Assembly: GCF_017599385.1 (NCBI RefSeq)
Contig: NZ_JAGFPK010000001.1
Coordinates: forward strand, 250,177 to 314,176
Direction: 5' to 3'
Origin: Ciceribacter sp. L1K22
GTDB taxonomy: Bacteria; Pseudomonadota; Alphaproteobacteria; Rhizobiales; Rhizobiaceae
Length of the DNA: 64,000 nucleotides
The notes beneath the pieces are model-generated. The model was given only the letters and a program-made list of their open reading frames with translations. It did no database searches and had not been told where the DNA came from. Below, in pieces: positions 9,470-19,199 of the stretch. The position numbers and the translations under genes were made by a program. Numbering within the stretch: position 1 is the stretch's first letter; each line of letters begins with the position of its first letter.

Positions 9470-10369
9470 TCAGAAAGTCGGAACCGTATGGCCGGCCTTG
9501 CGGCTGGCCGCGATCACGGTATTGGCCATCAGCATGGCGATGGTCATGGGACCGACACCGCCGGGAACCGGTGTGATGGCGCCGGCGACGGGCGCGCATT
9601 CGGCATAGGCGACATCGCCGACCAGCTTCGACTTGCCCTCACCCTTTTCGGGGGCCGGAACGCGGTTGATGCCGACGTCGATGACGGTGGCGCCCGGCTT
9701 GACCCAGCCGGCCTTGACCATCTCGGCGCGACCGACGGCGGCAACCAGGATGTCGGCGTTGCGGGCGAGCGCGGCGATGTCCTTCGTCTTCGAGTGCGCC
9801 ACCGTGACGGTGGCATTGGCCGCGAGCAGCAGCAGCGCCATAGGCTTGCCGAACAGGTTAGAGCGGCCGATCACCAGCGCGTTCAGGCCGGACAAGTCCT
9901 TGCCGTGGATTTCACGGACCAGCACCATGGAGCCGGCCGGCGTGCAGGACAAAAGCCCGGTTTCGAGATCGCCGGCGGCAATTTTGCCGGCATTCACGAC
10001 ATGGAGGCCGTCGACATCCTTTTCCGGCAGGATGGACTGGATGACGGGCTCGGAATCGAGGTGTTTGGGAAGCGGCAGTTGAACGAGGATGCCGTGGATA
10101 GAGGGATCGTCGTTAAGCGAAGCGACGAGCCGCATCAAATCTTCCTGCGAGGTCTCCTCGGGCAGGGTGTGCTGGACGGAATTGAAGCCGCATTCTTTGG
10201 CCATCCTGCCCTTGGCCCCGACATACGCGTGGCTCGCGGGGTCGTTTCCGACGATCACCACGGCAAGACCAGGCTTCACGCCCTTCGCCTCCTCCAGGCC
10301 TTGCGCCGCCGCCTTCACCTTGTCGATGACCGAGGCAGCCACCTTCTTGCCGTCGATTACAGTCGTCAT
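9470..10369 (-). CDS. folD: Bifunctional methylenetetrahydrofolate dehydrogenase/cyclohydrolase
   Basis: A cytoplasmic enzyme of one-carbon metabolism that converts 5,10-methylene-THF to 10-formyl-THF through the methenyl intermediate, using NADP. It has 299 residues, the usual length. The N-terminal catalytic domain shows [14 protein letters not shown] with the catalytic Lys53 and the LPLPKHL and PEKDVDGLH signature. The nucleotide-binding domain has [11 protein letters not shown] and ends in [15 protein letters not shown]. The start at 10369 has GGGGA six bases upstream; the ATG at 10375 lies too close to the same site. It is a housekeeping gene unrelated to its neighbours and converges on aglR. 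Confidence 0.96.
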   Translation of the reverse strand: MTTVIDGKKVAASVIDKVKAAAQGLEEAKGVKPGLAVVIVGNDPASHAYVGAKGRMAKECGFNSVQHTLPEETSQEDLMRLVASLNDDPSIHGILVQLPLPKHLDSEPVIQSILPEKDVDGLHVVNAGKIAAGDLETGLLSCTPAGSMVLVREIHGKDLSGLNALVIGRSNLFGKPMALLLLAANATVTVAHSKTKDIAALARNADILVAAVGRAEMVKAGWVKPGATVIDVGINRVPAPEKGEGKSKLVGDVAYAECAPVAGAITPVPGGVGPMTIAMLMANTVIAASRKAGHTVPTF

Positions 10370-10503
10370 GCGCATTCCCCCGCGTTTTGCTGTCGAGTGC
10401 CGGCAATCTAACGCCAGCTCCATTCCGGAAATTGCCTGCTTCCGCCGTATGGTGTCAAAAGCAGGTCAATGCAACAGCAAAAACAACAGGTAGGGACGAG
10501 CTG

Positions 10504-11334
10504 TCAGAAGCGGCCGATGCCGTTCGCGGGAGGCTTGGCGCCGAAGCGCGGAGGCGTGCGGACGCGGTCGTGGCCGGAAAGCCGGCTTTGCAGAACGCGC
10601 CACATGAACAGCGGGATGCCGATGAGATAGCGACGCCACAGGCGGCGCGGCTCAAGGATCAGGCGGTACGCCCATTCGAATCGCAGGCGCCGCACCGCTT
10701 CAGGCGCGCGCGGCACAACGCCGGCAACGAAATCGAAAAGCGCACCGACGCCAATCACCAGGCGAGCATGATCTTCGCGGATATGCTCGGCAATCCATTT
10801 TTCCTGTAGCGGCGTGCCCATACCGACGATCAGGATATCGAGCTTGAGATCGGCGAGTTCCGCCACGACGGACTCCACGCCTCGACGATGGAAATAGCCG
10901 TCGGATACCGGAACGAAGGTGTGCCATGGCGCATGCTGACGAAAGCGGGCGACCGCAGCATCCAGCACGTCCTGTCGCGCGCCGATGAGACCGATACGCT
11001 TCGGCGTGGCCATGTAGGTCAGCAGAGCCGGAACGAAATCCGTGCCGTTCAGATTGGCGGTGAAGGACTTGCCGTTGAGGAACCAGGAGGCGATGTCGAT
11101 GCCGATGCCATCGGGCAGGATCACGTGGTCCCGGACGATTTCACGGTAGCGGCGGTCGGAATGCAGGATATTGGCATTGTTGGCGTTGAGGAAGGACACG
11201 TGGACCTGTCCGACGGGCAGCGACGCGAGGTCGGAGACGAAGGACAAGGCGCTTTCCCAACCGAGGTCGTAGACCGGAACACCGAAAATCGACCGGCGCG
11301 ACGCGATCAACGGCAGGATCAGGGTGTTATTCAT
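10504..11334 (-). CDS. WecB/TagA/CpsF family (GT26) glycosyltransferase
   Basis: A protein of 276 residues. It shows the GT26 pattern: an N-terminal FGVPVYDLGWESAL, FLNANNANIL followed by the charged pair in SDRRYR, ILPDGIGIDIASW, and NGTDFVPALL. The middle has VGMGTPLQEKWI, also typical. Family members transfer N-acetylmannosaminuronic acid or related sugars to lipid-linked acceptors for surface polysaccharide. The start at 11334 is preceded by GGAGGAGGC six bases away. It stands alone beside the end of the flagellar cluster; a role in flagellin glycosylation is conceivable but unsupported. The acceptor sugar is unknown. Confidence 0.85.
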   Translation of the reverse strand: MNNTLILPLIASRRSIFGVPVYDLGWESALSFVSDLASLPVGQVHVSFLNANNANILHSDRRYREIVRDHVILPDGIGIDIASWFLNGKSFTANLNGTDFVPALLTYMATPKRIGLIGARQDVLDAAVARFRQHAPWHTFVPVSDGYFHRRGVESVVAELADLKLDILIVGMGTPLQEKWIAEHIREDHARLVIGVGALFDFVAGVVPRAPEAVRRLRFEWAYRLILEPRRLWRRYLIGIPLFMWRVLQSRLSGHDRVRTPPRFGAKPPANGIGRF

Positions 11335-11597
11335 GCGCAAGCCTCCTCCACGGCATTTGTCGGTGGCAGGAGCGGACGCATTTTCCCATAAGCAGGCGAG
11401 CCGACGGTCCAGGCGACAGGACTCAGGCGCGACGGAGCGCGGAACGGGGGGATGCAGTTCAAGACTCGCATGACGCAACACAACTCAGTACCAGATGAGC
11501 AGTGTCTATCAGAGAAGTCTCACATCCCGCTTAAACCAAACGCTCAAGTTGCACGCGGGAGAGTAAGGCTCGCTTTACCATAATGCACCAATGCGAA
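11335..11597. other. Intergenic region upstream of the GT26 gene
   Basis: No gene is supported here. It should hold the promoter of the leftward glycosyltransferase gene. I see no repeat or convincing hairpin apart from the terminator listed separately at its right edge. Confidence 0.5.
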
Positions 11598-11622
11598 GAC
11601 CCTTCCTGGTGGCGGAAGGGTC
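11598..11622 (-). terminator. Hairpin terminator after the flgE-to-FliL-like gene set
   Basis: GACCCTTCC and GGAAGGGTC form a perfect 9-bp stem with a 7-base loop, 28 bases beyond the stop codon of the last flagellar gene. In the leftward direction it is followed by TTCGCATT rather than a long T run, so termination may be partial. Confidence 0.65.
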
Positions 11623-11650
11623 GGAAAAGGTAGTGACGGGGACGGAAACG

Positions 11651-12193
11651 TCAGTGGCCGGCGCTTGCTGCTGGCGCTTCGACCGCGACGCCTTCGACGA
11701 TCTTGACGGGCGTGTTGGCGACCGTCGGCGTGCCCTCGCCCGAGGCGCGAACGTCTTCCTTGGAGAGATAGTCGAGTTGCTCGACCAGGACTTCCTCGAT
11801 CATCGCGTCGCCGAGACGCTTGTTCAAGTCTTCCTTGACCGTGGTCCGGAAGGCCTCGACGTCGAAGGCGGAGATATTGGCGATATCGACCATGCGATTG
11901 CCGACGAGAAGCGTGAACAACTCGTCGGTCATCATTTCCGTCATCGGCAGTTCGACATCCTTGATCTTCTCCTTTTCCATCATAAAGGAGATACGGCCGA
12001 GGAAGTAGCCCTTCACCTTGCCGTCGGCAATCAACGGTATGGTGACGGACTCGCCGCGAACCAGCTGGAGCTGCGCCTTGCGCGCCTCCTCCTCGCTGAC
12101 CTCGACAGGGGCCGTCGCCATGTAGACCGCGACATAGACGGAACCGAGCGTCACGAGGCAGACCCAGACGCCGGCGATCAGGAGCTTGACCAT
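11651..12193 (-). CDS. Membrane-anchored flagellar-cluster protein, FliL-like
   Basis: A 180-residue protein with one N-terminal transmembrane helix (about residues 4-26), then a periplasmic domain of alternating strands and helices (YFLGRISFMMEKEKI, PMTEMMTDELFTLL, FRTTVKEDLNKRLGDAMIEEVLVEQLDYL), and a short Ala/Pro-rich tail. This order resembles FliL-type stator-associated proteins, although a distinct fliL is present at 34,946. The start codon overlaps the stop of the preceding FlgN-like gene by one base (TGATG), so the two are translationally coupled. Its exact role is unknown; membership of the motility regulon is inferred from position. Confidence 0.6.
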   Translation of the reverse strand: MVKLLIAGVWVCLVTLGSVYVAVYMATAPVEVSEEEARKAQLQLVRGESVTIPLIADGKVKGYFLGRISFMMEKEKIKDVELPMTEMMTDELFTLLVGNRMVDIANISAFDVEAFRTTVKEDLNKRLGDAMIEEVLVEQLDYLSKEDVRASGEGTPTVANTPVKIVEGVAVEAPAASAGH

Positions 12194-12558
12194 CAGGACT
12201 CGCAGTAGAGGAATTGTTCCTGGGAATAGGTGCCGTCGGCGTCGGCCTGCTGCATCGCATTCTTCAGCAGGTCGGCCACGGCGCGAACGGCCGAGAGATG
12301 CGCCTCGACGCGCCGCGCGTTGAGCGCCAGCTTCTTCTTGAGCTCGTGCATCTGCTCGATATAGCCGGCGGCAAGTTCCTTGGTGTCGGTGTCGCGGAAC
12401 AGCATCGTCAGCTCATAGAGGCAACGGCTCTTGTGAGCGTTTGAAACCTTGAGATCGAACTCCGCATCGCGGCCGATCCGCTGGTTCTCGTCGTCGATGA
12501 TCCGCTCAAGCCGACCGAGAACCGTCTTTATACGATAGTCGCTGGAAATGATTTCCAT
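12193..12558 (-). CDS. FlgN-like flagellar chaperone candidate
   Basis: A 121-residue soluble, mostly helical protein with heptad-like spacing in its C-terminal half (LKKKLALNARRVEAHLSAVR). Small helical proteins of this kind act as export chaperones of FlgK/FlgL (FlgN family). The order FlgJ, this gene, FliL-like supports a flagellar role. The ATG at 12558 has GGGGTGG eight bases upstream; a GTG at 12570 in the same frame is an alternative. Sequence similarity to FlgN is weak by eye, so the name is tentative. Confidence 0.5.
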   Translation of the reverse strand: MEIISSDYRIKTVLGRLERIIDDENQRIGRDAEFDLKVSNAHKSRCLYELTMLFRDTDTKELAAGYIEQMHELKKKLALNARRVEAHLSAVRAVADLLKNAMQQADADGTYSQEQFLYCES

Positions 12559-12578
12559 GATTGCTGCCACCCCGAAGC

Positions 12579-13133
12579 TTAAATGTCTTTATTGTCTACA
12601 GGCGACAGACCGAGGGTCTGCCGTTCGATCTCGTTGATCATGCTGATGGCGCGATTGCGGTCGTCCTCGTTTGTGGTCGGATTGACCATCGCCTCGCGAC
12701 GCTTCAACGCCAGCATGTCGGAATACATCTGCTCGGCGATGCCAATGCCGCCGCGCTCGGAAATGACCTCGCCGATCTGTTCGGCCATCATGCTCTTCCA
12801 GATCTCGCCGGCATTGCCCTTGCCGTAAACGGACTCGGTATCCTCCGGCATCATCTCCTTGACGAAGGTGTTGAGCACGACGGATTCGAACTGCTTGTAG
12901 ACCTTGGGAATCTCCGAGGTGCTGGTACGCTGCACATTGCCGAGGCCGGCCTTAGAGGCCGCATCATTGAGAATACCGACGGCCGTTTCAAAACCGGCGC
13001 CCTTTTCGGCGAGGCTGGTGGCGGCAAATGCCGCACGGTTGGCCTGGAGCTTCTCCTGGGCAGCAGCGACTTCCAGCGGATTGGCGGCACGCACCACATC
13101 AAGAACGAGATCGCTCGGAGGGGAGATAGCCAC
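12579..13133 (-). CDS. flgJ: Rod-binding protein, FlgJ N-terminal-domain type
   Basis: A 184-residue protein. Residues about 85-160 match the rod-binding domain: QFESVVLNTFVKEMMPE, then GEIWKSMMAEQIGEVI and GGIGIAEQM. It is a capping/scaffold protein for rod assembly in the periplasm. It lacks the C-terminal muramidase domain of enterobacterial FlgJ, so peptidoglycan must be opened by another enzyme. The transglycosylase gene at 22,978-23,559 is the obvious candidate. The start is a GTG (13131-13133) with AGAGGA eight bases upstream; an ATG six bases earlier runs straight into a stop codon. Confidence 0.82.
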   Translation of the reverse strand: MAISPPSDLVLDVVRAANPLEVAAAQEKLQANRAAFAATSLAEKGAGFETAVGILNDAASKAGLGNVQRTSTSEIPKVYKQFESVVLNTFVKEMMPEDTESVYGKGNAGEIWKSMMAEQIGEVISERGGIGIAEQMYSDMLALKRREAMVNPTTNEDDRNRAISMINEIERQTLGLSPVDNKDI

Positions 13134-13165
13134 TTACATGATCCTCTTTTGATTGAATGCGAGGA

Positions 13166-13579
13166 CTATGGCTCCCGAAGCTTGTCGGAGGCTGGCGTGG
13201 CAAAGCGCATGTCGACGACGTCGTAGACGGCCTCGTCCTCCTTTTCGCGCTGCTCGGCGAGACGGGCTTCCTTCATATTGTCTTCCAGCCGGTCTGCCTT
13301 GGCCCCTTCACGCAAGACGCGGGTCTCCTGAACCTGCTGGAGGCCGGCGAGTTGCTTTTCGGCGGTTGCCAGTCGGTCGAACCGGTCAGCGTAGCTCTGC
13401 GCGAACAGGCGGTGCACGGGATCGAGCGAGCCGATCGCATCCATGACCACATCCATCGCCTCGCCCACCTCGACGCGCTGACGGGCGGTGGCGGCGAGAT
13501 CGCTTTCGGCCATGCGCTCGATATGGCGCTGGACAGTCACAAGACGCTTCAGCTTGTCGGACTTGCTCTTTTCGGCCAT
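13166..13579 (-). CDS. Coiled-coil protein next to fliR, possible FliJ-like export factor
   Basis: A 137-residue highly charged protein, almost wholly predicted helix, with two long coiled-coil stretches (about residues 5-40 and 60-115, the latter rich in Arg, Glu and Gln). Size, charge and helical hairpin character resemble FliJ, the central stalk of the export ATPase, and no other FliJ candidate appears in the window. The start at 13579 (MAEKSKSD) lies four bases after the fliR stop, so it is in the same transcript. The FliJ identity is a structural guess, not a recognised similarity. Confidence 0.5.
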   Translation of the reverse strand: MAEKSKSDKLKRLVTVQRHIERMAESDLAATARQRVEVGEAMDVVMDAIGSLDPVHRLFAQSYADRFDRLATAEKQLAGLQQVQETRVLREGAKADRLEDNMKEARLAEQREKEDEAVYDVVDMRFATPASDKLREP

Positions 13580-13583
13580 CGCG

Positions 13584-14336
13584 TCAGCCCATGAAGATCG
13601 CAGCGAACCCGTCGGCAAACTGCCTGAGGAGCGCGGCGATCGAGAGGTAAAGGAGGAAGATGCCCCCGATCAGCAGATAGGGGGTGGAGACGAAGTAGAG
13701 CGGTATCTGCGGTGCGAGCTTGTTCACGAGACCCACGGCGACGTTGAACATCAGGCCGAAGACGAGGAACGGACTGGCGAGCCGCAGCATGATCATGAAG
13801 ACCTCGGACAGCGTATCGGTCATGGTGATCAGCAGCCGCTGGGGATCGGGAAAGCCGCCGAGCGGCATGGCGGTGTAGGAATCGATCAGCGCCTTGAAGA
13901 CGATATGATGGAAATCCAAGACGAAGAGGACCATCAGACCGGCAAAGGTGATCGTGTTCGTCAGCGGGTTTTCGGCCGAGTCTTCGACGATGTCGGCACC
14001 GCCGGGCGCCGAAAAGCCGATCGACATCGCCAGAATCGAGCCGGTGAACTGCAACCCGAGCGTATAGAGCCGGGCGATCAGACCGTACATCACGCCGATC
14101 ATCAGTTCGCCGAAGACGAGTTTCATGTAGACGGTCGGATCGCCGCCCGTGACACGGGGATAGATGGAATCCCAGAGCACGGGCAGGACCGCGAGCGAAA
14201 CGGTGAAGGCAACGAAGAAGCGGATCTGCATCGGCAACCTGGCGGAGGAGAAACCCGGCAAAGCCATCATACATCCGCCGATCCGGCAGAAGGCGATGAA
14301 CAGGGCCAGAACCGTCCCCTCGGGGTCGCTTATCAT
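13584..14336 (-). CDS. fliR: Flagellar export gate membrane protein FliR
   Basis: A 250-residue integral membrane protein with about six helices. With FliP and FliQ it builds the helical export pore inside the MS ring. Recognisable features are the N-terminal [38 protein letters not shown] in the middle, and [27 protein letters not shown] with the FxxG-type turn near residue 190. The start codon overlaps the flhA stop by four bases (ATGA). The length is normal for the family. Confidence 0.93.
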   Translation of the reverse strand: MISDPEGTVLALFIAFCRIGGCMMALPGFSSARLPMQIRFFVAFTVSLAVLPVLWDSIYPRVTGGDPTVYMKLVFGELMIGVMYGLIARLYTLGLQFTGSILAMSIGFSAPGGADIVEDSAENPLTNTITFAGLMVLFVLDFHHIVFKALIDSYTAMPLGGFPDPQRLLITMTDTLSEVFMIMLRLASPFLVFGLMFNVAVGLVNKLAPQIPLYFVSTPYLLIGGIFLLYLSIAALLRQFADGFAAIFMG

Positions 14337-16420
14337 GAAATGGAGCCTAGAATCTTTATCTCGATGCCCTTGGCCAGTTCGACATGCGACAGGACCGGAA
14401 GGGTCGCGAACAACCGCTCGATGATCATGCGCACATAGGAGCGCGTTTCCGGCGACGTGACAAGCACGAAGGGTAGTCCGCGGTCCATGAATTCACGGAT
14501 AACCTTGCTTGCCTGCTCGGAAAACTCCTCAAGCGCCCGCGGATCGATGTCGAATTCGACGATTTCGCCCTTCGGATCGCGCTTCAGCGCTTGGTGGAAC
14601 ACGAGATCCCACTTGGGGCCGAGTCGCAGTACGCGCAGGACGCCGTTATCGGTGAGGTCGCCGCAGAGCTGCTGGGCCATGCGGACGCGGACGTGCTCGA
14701 CGATCTGCTCGGTCTTGCGGACATGGGGTGCCAGTTCGGCGACGGCTTCGAGAATGAGATGCAGGTTGCGGATCGAGACGCGTTCGGCGAGCAGCAGCTT
14801 CAGCACCGCCTGCAGGCCCGAGTAGGACATGTGCGACGAACATATCTCGTCGGCAAGCTTCTTGTATTCCGGGTCGAGGCGATCGATGAGGATCTTCACG
14901 TCCTTGTAGGAGAGAAGCTGCGGAAGGTTGTTGCGGATGACCTCGCTCAGGTGCGTCAGCACGACCGATACGTTGTCGATCGGGTGGAAGCCTTCGCGCT
15001 TCAGGTCCTCGGTGAAGGTTTCGAGGATCGAAACGGCCGGCATGCCGAAGGCGGGCTCGCGGATCTCGTCGCCCGGCACGCTCGGCTTGCGGCCGGACCC
15101 GGTGACGACGAGAACCTCGCCGACGCGCAGCGCATTGGAGGCGACGGTCGTGCCGTGGATGCGGATCTGGTAGCTCTTCTCGGGTATCGCGATGTCGTCG
15201 GAAACCTTGATCTCCGGGACCACGAAGCCGTACTGGCTGGCGAACTTCTTGCGCATCTTGCCGACGCGGAAAGCGAGTTCCTGGTGGGCACCGAGCAGGC
15301 GGGTGGAGACCAGCTTGCCGAGAGCAAGCTCGATCTCGGCGGTCTTGAGGACAGACTTGACCGATTCCTTCTCGGCCTCCTTCGTCTGCTGGACCTTCTT
15401 TTCCTCCTGCTCCCGCTTCAGCTTGTTTTCCGCTTCCAGCTGGCGCGGAATGAACCACGCGCCGAAGGCCATGACGCCGCCAAGTGCCGTGAACGGGATG
15501 AGCGGCAGACCCGGCACAAGGGCGAGAAGCCCCATGAGGAGAGCGGCGACCATCAGGGCGCGCGGATAGCCGGACAGCTGATTGACGACGGCCTGGTCGG
15601 TCGAACCCGGCGTGCCGCCGCGTGAGACCAGAAGGCCGGCGGCGAGCGAGACGATGAGGGCCGGAACCTGGGAGACGATACCGTCGCCGACGGAGAGCTT
15701 GACGAAGACGTCGGCCGCTTCGCCGATATCCATTCCATGGCGGAAATAGCCGATGACGATACCGCCGAAGACGTTGATGGCTGTGATGATCAGGCCGGCG
15801 ATCGCATCGCCGCGCACGAACTTGGACGCACCGTCCATGGCGCCGAAGAAGGAGCTTTCCTGCTCCAGTTCGCGCCGGCGGTGCTGCGCTTCCTTTTCAT
15901 CGATGATGCCGGCGGAGAGGTCGGCATCGATCGACATCTGCTTGCCGGGAATAGCATCGAGGGTGAAGCGGGCCCCGACTTCCGCGATACGGGTGGCGCC
16001 CTTGGTGATAACGATGAAGTTCACCGTGATCAGGATCATGAAGACGATCAGACCGATCACGAAATCGCCGGACATCACGAGGCTGGAGAAGCCGGCGATG
16101 ACGCCGCCGGCGGCACCATGTCCCTCGTGGCCGTGGGTGAGGATCACGCGGGTCGTCGCGATGTTGAGCGACAGGCGGATCATGGTGGCAATCAGAAGAA
16201 TGGTCGGGAAGGACGAGAAGTCGAGCGGTCGCTGGATCCAGAGTGCGACCATGAGGATCAGCACCGAGAAGGCGATCGAGAATGCCAAGCCCATGTCGAT
16301 GAGGAAGGGCGGGATCGGCAGGAACAGGATGCAGAGGATAACGACGATACCGAGGGCAAAGCCGATGTCTCGGCCCTGGGGACTGGCCTTCGGTATTACG
16401 AGTGCGGGTGTCTGCGCCAT
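14333..16420 (-). CDS. flhA: Flagellar export protein FlhA
   Basis: A 695-residue core component of the export gate that docks substrates and couples proton flow to export. The N-terminal half has eight transmembrane helices and the FHIPEP-type cytoplasmic loop ([20 protein letters not shown] and [20 protein letters not shown]). The C-terminal half from about residue 345 is the cytoplasmic nonameric-ring domain that binds chaperone-substrate pairs. A charged linker ([17 protein letters not shown]) joins the two. The gene follows fliQ and overlaps fliR. GGAAG lies upstream of the ATG at 16420. Confidence 0.97.
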   Translation of the reverse strand: MAQTPALVIPKASPQGRDIGFALGIVVILCILFLPIPPFLIDMGLAFSIAFSVLILMVALWIQRPLDFSSFPTILLIATMIRLSLNIATTRVILTHGHEGHGAAGGVIAGFSSLVMSGDFVIGLIVFMILITVNFIVITKGATRIAEVGARFTLDAIPGKQMSIDADLSAGIIDEKEAQHRRRELEQESSFFGAMDGASKFVRGDAIAGLIITAINVFGGIVIGYFRHGMDIGEAADVFVKLSVGDGIVSQVPALIVSLAAGLLVSRGGTPGSTDQAVVNQLSGYPRALMVAALLMGLLALVPGLPLIPFTALGGVMAFGAWFIPRQLEAENKLKREQEEKKVQQTKEAEKESVKSVLKTAEIELALGKLVSTRLLGAHQELAFRVGKMRKKFASQYGFVVPEIKVSDDIAIPEKSYQIRIHGTTVASNALRVGEVLVVTGSGRKPSVPGDEIREPAFGMPAVSILETFTEDLKREGFHPIDNVSVVLTHLSEVIRNNLPQLLSYKDVKILIDRLDPEYKKLADEICSSHMSYSGLQAVLKLLLAERVSIRNLHLILEAVAELAPHVRKTEQIVEHVRVRMAQQLCGDLTDNGVLRVLRLGPKWDLVFHQALKRDPKGEIVEFDIDPRALEEFSEQASKVIREFMDRGLPFVLVTSPETRSYVRMIIERLFATLPVLSHVELAKGIEIKILGSIS

Positions 16421-16539
16421 TGTGCTTCCGTCTCTTCATGAGAAGGCGGGCGGCGGACACATTCCGCGACCCGTTCGGGACCAGCAATACTGGCCGAAGC
16501 TTGCGCGAGGGTGGCAGAGCGGTCGCGAAGACCGCCCGC

Positions 16540-16806
16540 TCAGAAGCCGGATTGGGCTCGCGAGAAGACCAGATTGGCGAACAGCGCGATCTGCTGGCCG
16601 ACGAAAGGCGCGGAAATGCCGATCGCGATGAAGACGGCCACGATCTTCGGCACAAAGGTCAGTGTCATTTCCTGGATCTGGGTCAGCGCCTGAACGAGCG
16701 CGATTGTAACACCGACGACCATGGCGGCGAGAACGGCAGGACCGGCGGCGACGAGCACGGTCCAGACGGCGGCCTGCATGATATCAAGAGCATCTGCCTC
16801 ATTCAT
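16540..16806 (-). CDS. fliQ: Flagellar export pore protein FliQ
   Basis: An 88-residue protein with two transmembrane helices (about residues 15-40 and 50-75) separated by a short loop containing ALTQIQEMTLTFVPK, the family hallmark. Four copies normally join FliP and FliR in the export pore. The start at 16806 has AAAGGAGC upstream. It lies between flgD and flhA, as in S. meliloti. Confidence 0.95.
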   Translation of the reverse strand: MNEADALDIMQAAVWTVLVAAGPAVLAAMVVGVTIALVQALTQIQEMTLTFVPKIVAVFIAIGISAPFVGQQIALFANLVFSRAQSGF

Positions 16807-16875
16807 TGCGGCAGCTCCTTTGGCACTGGTTCACGAATCAGCGCCGGGAGGCGCTGATAATGTCGTATCACCGCC

Positions 16876-17328
16876 TCACGTATCGGTCGAGCTGTCCGTA
16901 TCGTCGGTTTCCGTCGGCAACGGCTTACCTACGGTGACACCGACCGTCAGCGGGATTTCCTCGCCGTCGGAGGTGTAGGCGACGATAGCGTCGCTGAAGA
17001 CCTTGACGGATTCGATGATGCCACTCTGGCTTCCGTCGGCGTTCGTTATGGTCTTGCCGATGAAGTCCGCAGCGTTGGTGAGCGCCGAGCCGGCGATCAG
17101 GCTTTCCAGATGCTGGTTGGTCTGGATCGTCTGCTCGACCTGCGAAAAGGTGGCGAGCTGGGCGACCTGCTCGCTGGCGTCCATCGGATCGGTCGGATCC
17201 TGATTCTTCATCTGGGCGATGAGAAGCTGCAGGAACGAGTCGTAGTTCAGCGACGCCGCCGAGGACGCACTGGACGAGGCCGTCGAATTGGCGACCGAAC
17301 TGTATGCCGTTACGCCGTCTACCGCCAT
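16876..17328 (-). CDS. flgD: Hook-cap protein FlgD
   Basis: A 150-residue scaffold needed to assemble hook subunits. It is shorter than enterobacterial FlgD because the C-terminal part is reduced, as is usual in rhizobia. The N-terminal region carries the FlgD motif ([40 protein letters not shown]), followed by a beta-rich segment ending with acidic/Thr residues. The start at 17328 has AAGGAGATT upstream and overlaps the end of flbT by ten bases. Confidence 0.93.
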   Translation of the reverse strand: MAVDGVTAYSSVANSTASSSASSAASLNYDSFLQLLIAQMKNQDPTDPMDASEQVAQLATFSQVEQTIQTNQHLESLIAGSALTNAADFIGKTITNADGSQSGIIESVKVFSDAIVAYTSDGEEIPLTVGVTVGKPLPTETDDTDSSTDT

Positions 17329-17768
17329 GGTGCAATCTCCTTGCGGATGTGTTCTATGGTGGCCGGAGCCATTTCCTGGTTGTTCAGGATGCGATCCTCG
17401 ATCGGGTAGAGCGCCCGGATGGCCTTCAGCGCGTCGAAGGCGCGGCCGGAGGCAACCATTCCGTCGACCCGCTTCAGCTCTGCGAGGATTTCCTCGTTCT
17501 CGAAGCAGGACAGCAACATGATGATCGACTTGCGGAACATGGCGAGCGACTGCTCGCGGCCTTCCGGATTGATCAACATCATCTGTGCGATGAAATAGAG
17601 CTGCCTCAAGGGTGTGGTCGCGTCTTCCGGCTGGAGAACGTGGTTCTCCAGGAGGAAGGTAACGTCGTTGAGGAATTCCAGAGCCACTTTGCGGTCGACG
17701 CGCAAGACCGCTCCGTTGATGAAAATCCGTTCGCCCGACTTGAGCGAGATGCGCAAAGTGCTCTTCAT
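17319..17768 (-). CDS. flbT: Flagellin expression regulator FlbT
   Basis: A 149-residue cytoplasmic protein of the FlbT family. In Caulobacter FlbT acts on the 5' untranslated region of flagellin mRNA to couple its stability to assembly. The N-terminus is [20 protein letters not shown], a characteristic opening. The start at 17768 overlaps the flaF stop by four bases, so flaF and flbT are translationally coupled, and the 3' end overlaps flgD. The flagellin leaders in this window (flaA, flaB, flaD) could fold over their Shine-Dalgarno sites, which would be natural FlbT targets (inference). Confidence 0.92.
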   Translation of the reverse strand: MKSTLRISLKSGERIFINGAVLRVDRKVALEFLNDVTFLLENHVLQPEDATTPLRQLYFIAQMMLINPEGREQSLAMFRKSIIMLLSCFENEEILAELKRVDGMVASGRAFDALKAIRALYPIEDRILNNQEMAPATIEHIRKEIAPWR

Positions 17769-18112
17769 TTCAATCCATCCCTGATGATGGTGGTGACGTC
17801 GATAATGCCTTGGTAGTTGCTGGACTGCCGTTTCCTGATCCGGTCGCATTCCTTGAGGATCCAGATCGCGATCGAGATAAGATTTGCCCGAAGCTCCGCT
17901 TCCAGCTGATTGTCCGGCTGTTTCAGATCCTCGATGAAACGAATCCACACACGCCGGGTATAAAAGAGAGCCTCGATGGCGGCACGCGAGTAGGTCTGTT
18001 CGTCGCGCGCGGCTGCCAGAAGCTCAATCGATCTGGTCAGCGCCTGTCGCTCGCGATCTTTCGCGTCGGCGACCCCGTCCTCCATGATCTCTGCATATGA
18101 GAACTGATACAT
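17765..18112 (-). CDS. flaF: Flagellin assembly/synthesis protein FlaF
   Basis: A 115-residue soluble helical protein of the FlaF family. It is needed for flagellin secretion or translation in alphaproteobacteria and works with FlbT in an opposed pair. The start motif [13 protein letters not shown] and the C-terminal [16 protein letters not shown] are typical. It lies between flgL and flbT, with a 37-base gap after flgL and a 4-base overlap into flbT. Confidence 0.92.
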   Translation of the reverse strand: MYQFSYAEIMEDGVADAKDRERQALTRSIELLAAARDEQTYSRAAIEALFYTRRVWIRFIEDLKQPDNQLEAELRANLISIAIWILKECDRIRKRQSSNYQGIIDVTTIIRDGLK

Positions 18113-18149
18113 CTAGAGGTCCTTCATCTTCATTTCTCACCTTTGCTCA

Positions 18150-19196
18150 TCAAAGGTAGTTGACCAGGCTTAGCTGCTGTATCTTCGATGTCAGCGTGTA
18201 TGACGCCTCGACGAGAGACAGCAGGTTGTTCACTCGGGTGGAGGCTTCGTACACATCGACTTCGACCATCGAGGTGAAATTCGTCTCGATGATATCCTGC
18301 TGGATCTCCAGCGATGCGTTCGCCTTCTCCAGTCGCTCCTGCGACAGACCAAGCTGCGTTCGCTGCGCATCGACACCCGAAATCGTCTGTCCCGTATAGT
18401 TTACAGCCTTTTCGGTGACGACGTTGAGAACCTCTGCGTCAAGGTTAAGGGTCAGCAAACCCATGGACAGCACGGAGGCGAGCGCGAAATCGCGCATGCC
18501 CTCGCTGTTGACCGATGTCGAGGTCGCAATCGTTTCGGTGGTGCTGACGCGAGACATCATCACGTCGTCGGATGCTGTCGACCAATTGCCCCATCCCGGC
18601 ACAGCGCCGGCGGCAAACATCGGCTCGACCGTATTGGTGATGAAGTCTTCCATCTGGGTCGGCGTGATGGTGGCCGTCAGCGGATCGTCCGAGTTGAAAC
18701 CGAACTCGCCGAAGAAGGCCGTCTCGAAATCGGCCATGAAGACGCTGGAATCGACCAGCGGCTTCACGTCGGTGTTGATGCCGGAGAAGAGGTATTCGCC
18801 GGATACCGACATGTTGGCCATGGAGATAAAGTTGTCGAAGGCGTCCGATGCCGTCTTGCGCGCAACTTCCAGGTTGTTGGCGTCCGTCGTGCCGCTGACG
18901 ACCACAAGGCCGTTCATCATGCTCTGCGCCGAGGTCGCCATCTGGTTCATGGCTTCCTGCGCCGATTCCAGGCGCTGCTTGGCGATTGCGTTGGTCTCCA
19001 GCAGAGACTGAAGTCGCATGCTCTCGCGCGACAGATCGAGCGACATGGAGGTTCGCGAGCCCAGTTCGGCGCCGACGTCGTAGTACTTGCCCGTCGTCGC
19101 TTCCTGCTGGCTCTTCAGCAGTTCGTTCTGCGCCTGCATGATGGTCAGGCGCATGGCATTTTGAATGGAAAGGCTGGATACCGTTGACGTCTTCAT
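18150..19196 (-). CDS. flgL: Hook-filament junction protein FlgL (HAP3)
   Basis: A 348-residue exported protein connecting FlgK to the filament. It has flagellin-like terminal helices (N-terminus SSLSIQNAMRLTIMQAQNEL with QQEATTGKYYDVG; C-terminus DVYEASTRVNNLLSLVEASY) around a variable centre. It has no signal peptide, as expected for export through the flagellar channel. It starts three bases after the flgK stop and is followed by flaF. Confidence 0.92.
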   Translation of the reverse strand: MKTSTVSSLSIQNAMRLTIMQAQNELLKSQQEATTGKYYDVGAELGSRTSMSLDLSRESMRLQSLLETNAIAKQRLESAQEAMNQMATSAQSMMNGLVVVSGTTDANNLEVARKTASDAFDNFISMANMSVSGEYLFSGINTDVKPLVDSSVFMADFETAFFGEFGFNSDDPLTATITPTQMEDFITNTVEPMFAAGAVPGWGNWSTASDDVMMSRVSTTETIATSTSVNSEGMRDFALASVLSMGLLTLNLDAEVLNVVTEKAVNYTGQTISGVDAQRTQLGLSQERLEKANASLEIQQDIIETNFTSMVEVDVYEASTRVNNLLSLVEASYTLTSKIQQLSLVNYL

Positions 19197-19199
19197 GAC

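Noticed and set aside
12568..12570. GTG start for the FlgN-like gene
   Set aside because: The ATG at 12558 has GGGGTGG at proper spacing; the GTG itself lies within that site.
14591..15625. 344-codon plus-strand frame opposite flhA
   Set aside because: Asp/Leu/Arg-rich antisense frame within one of the best conserved genes.
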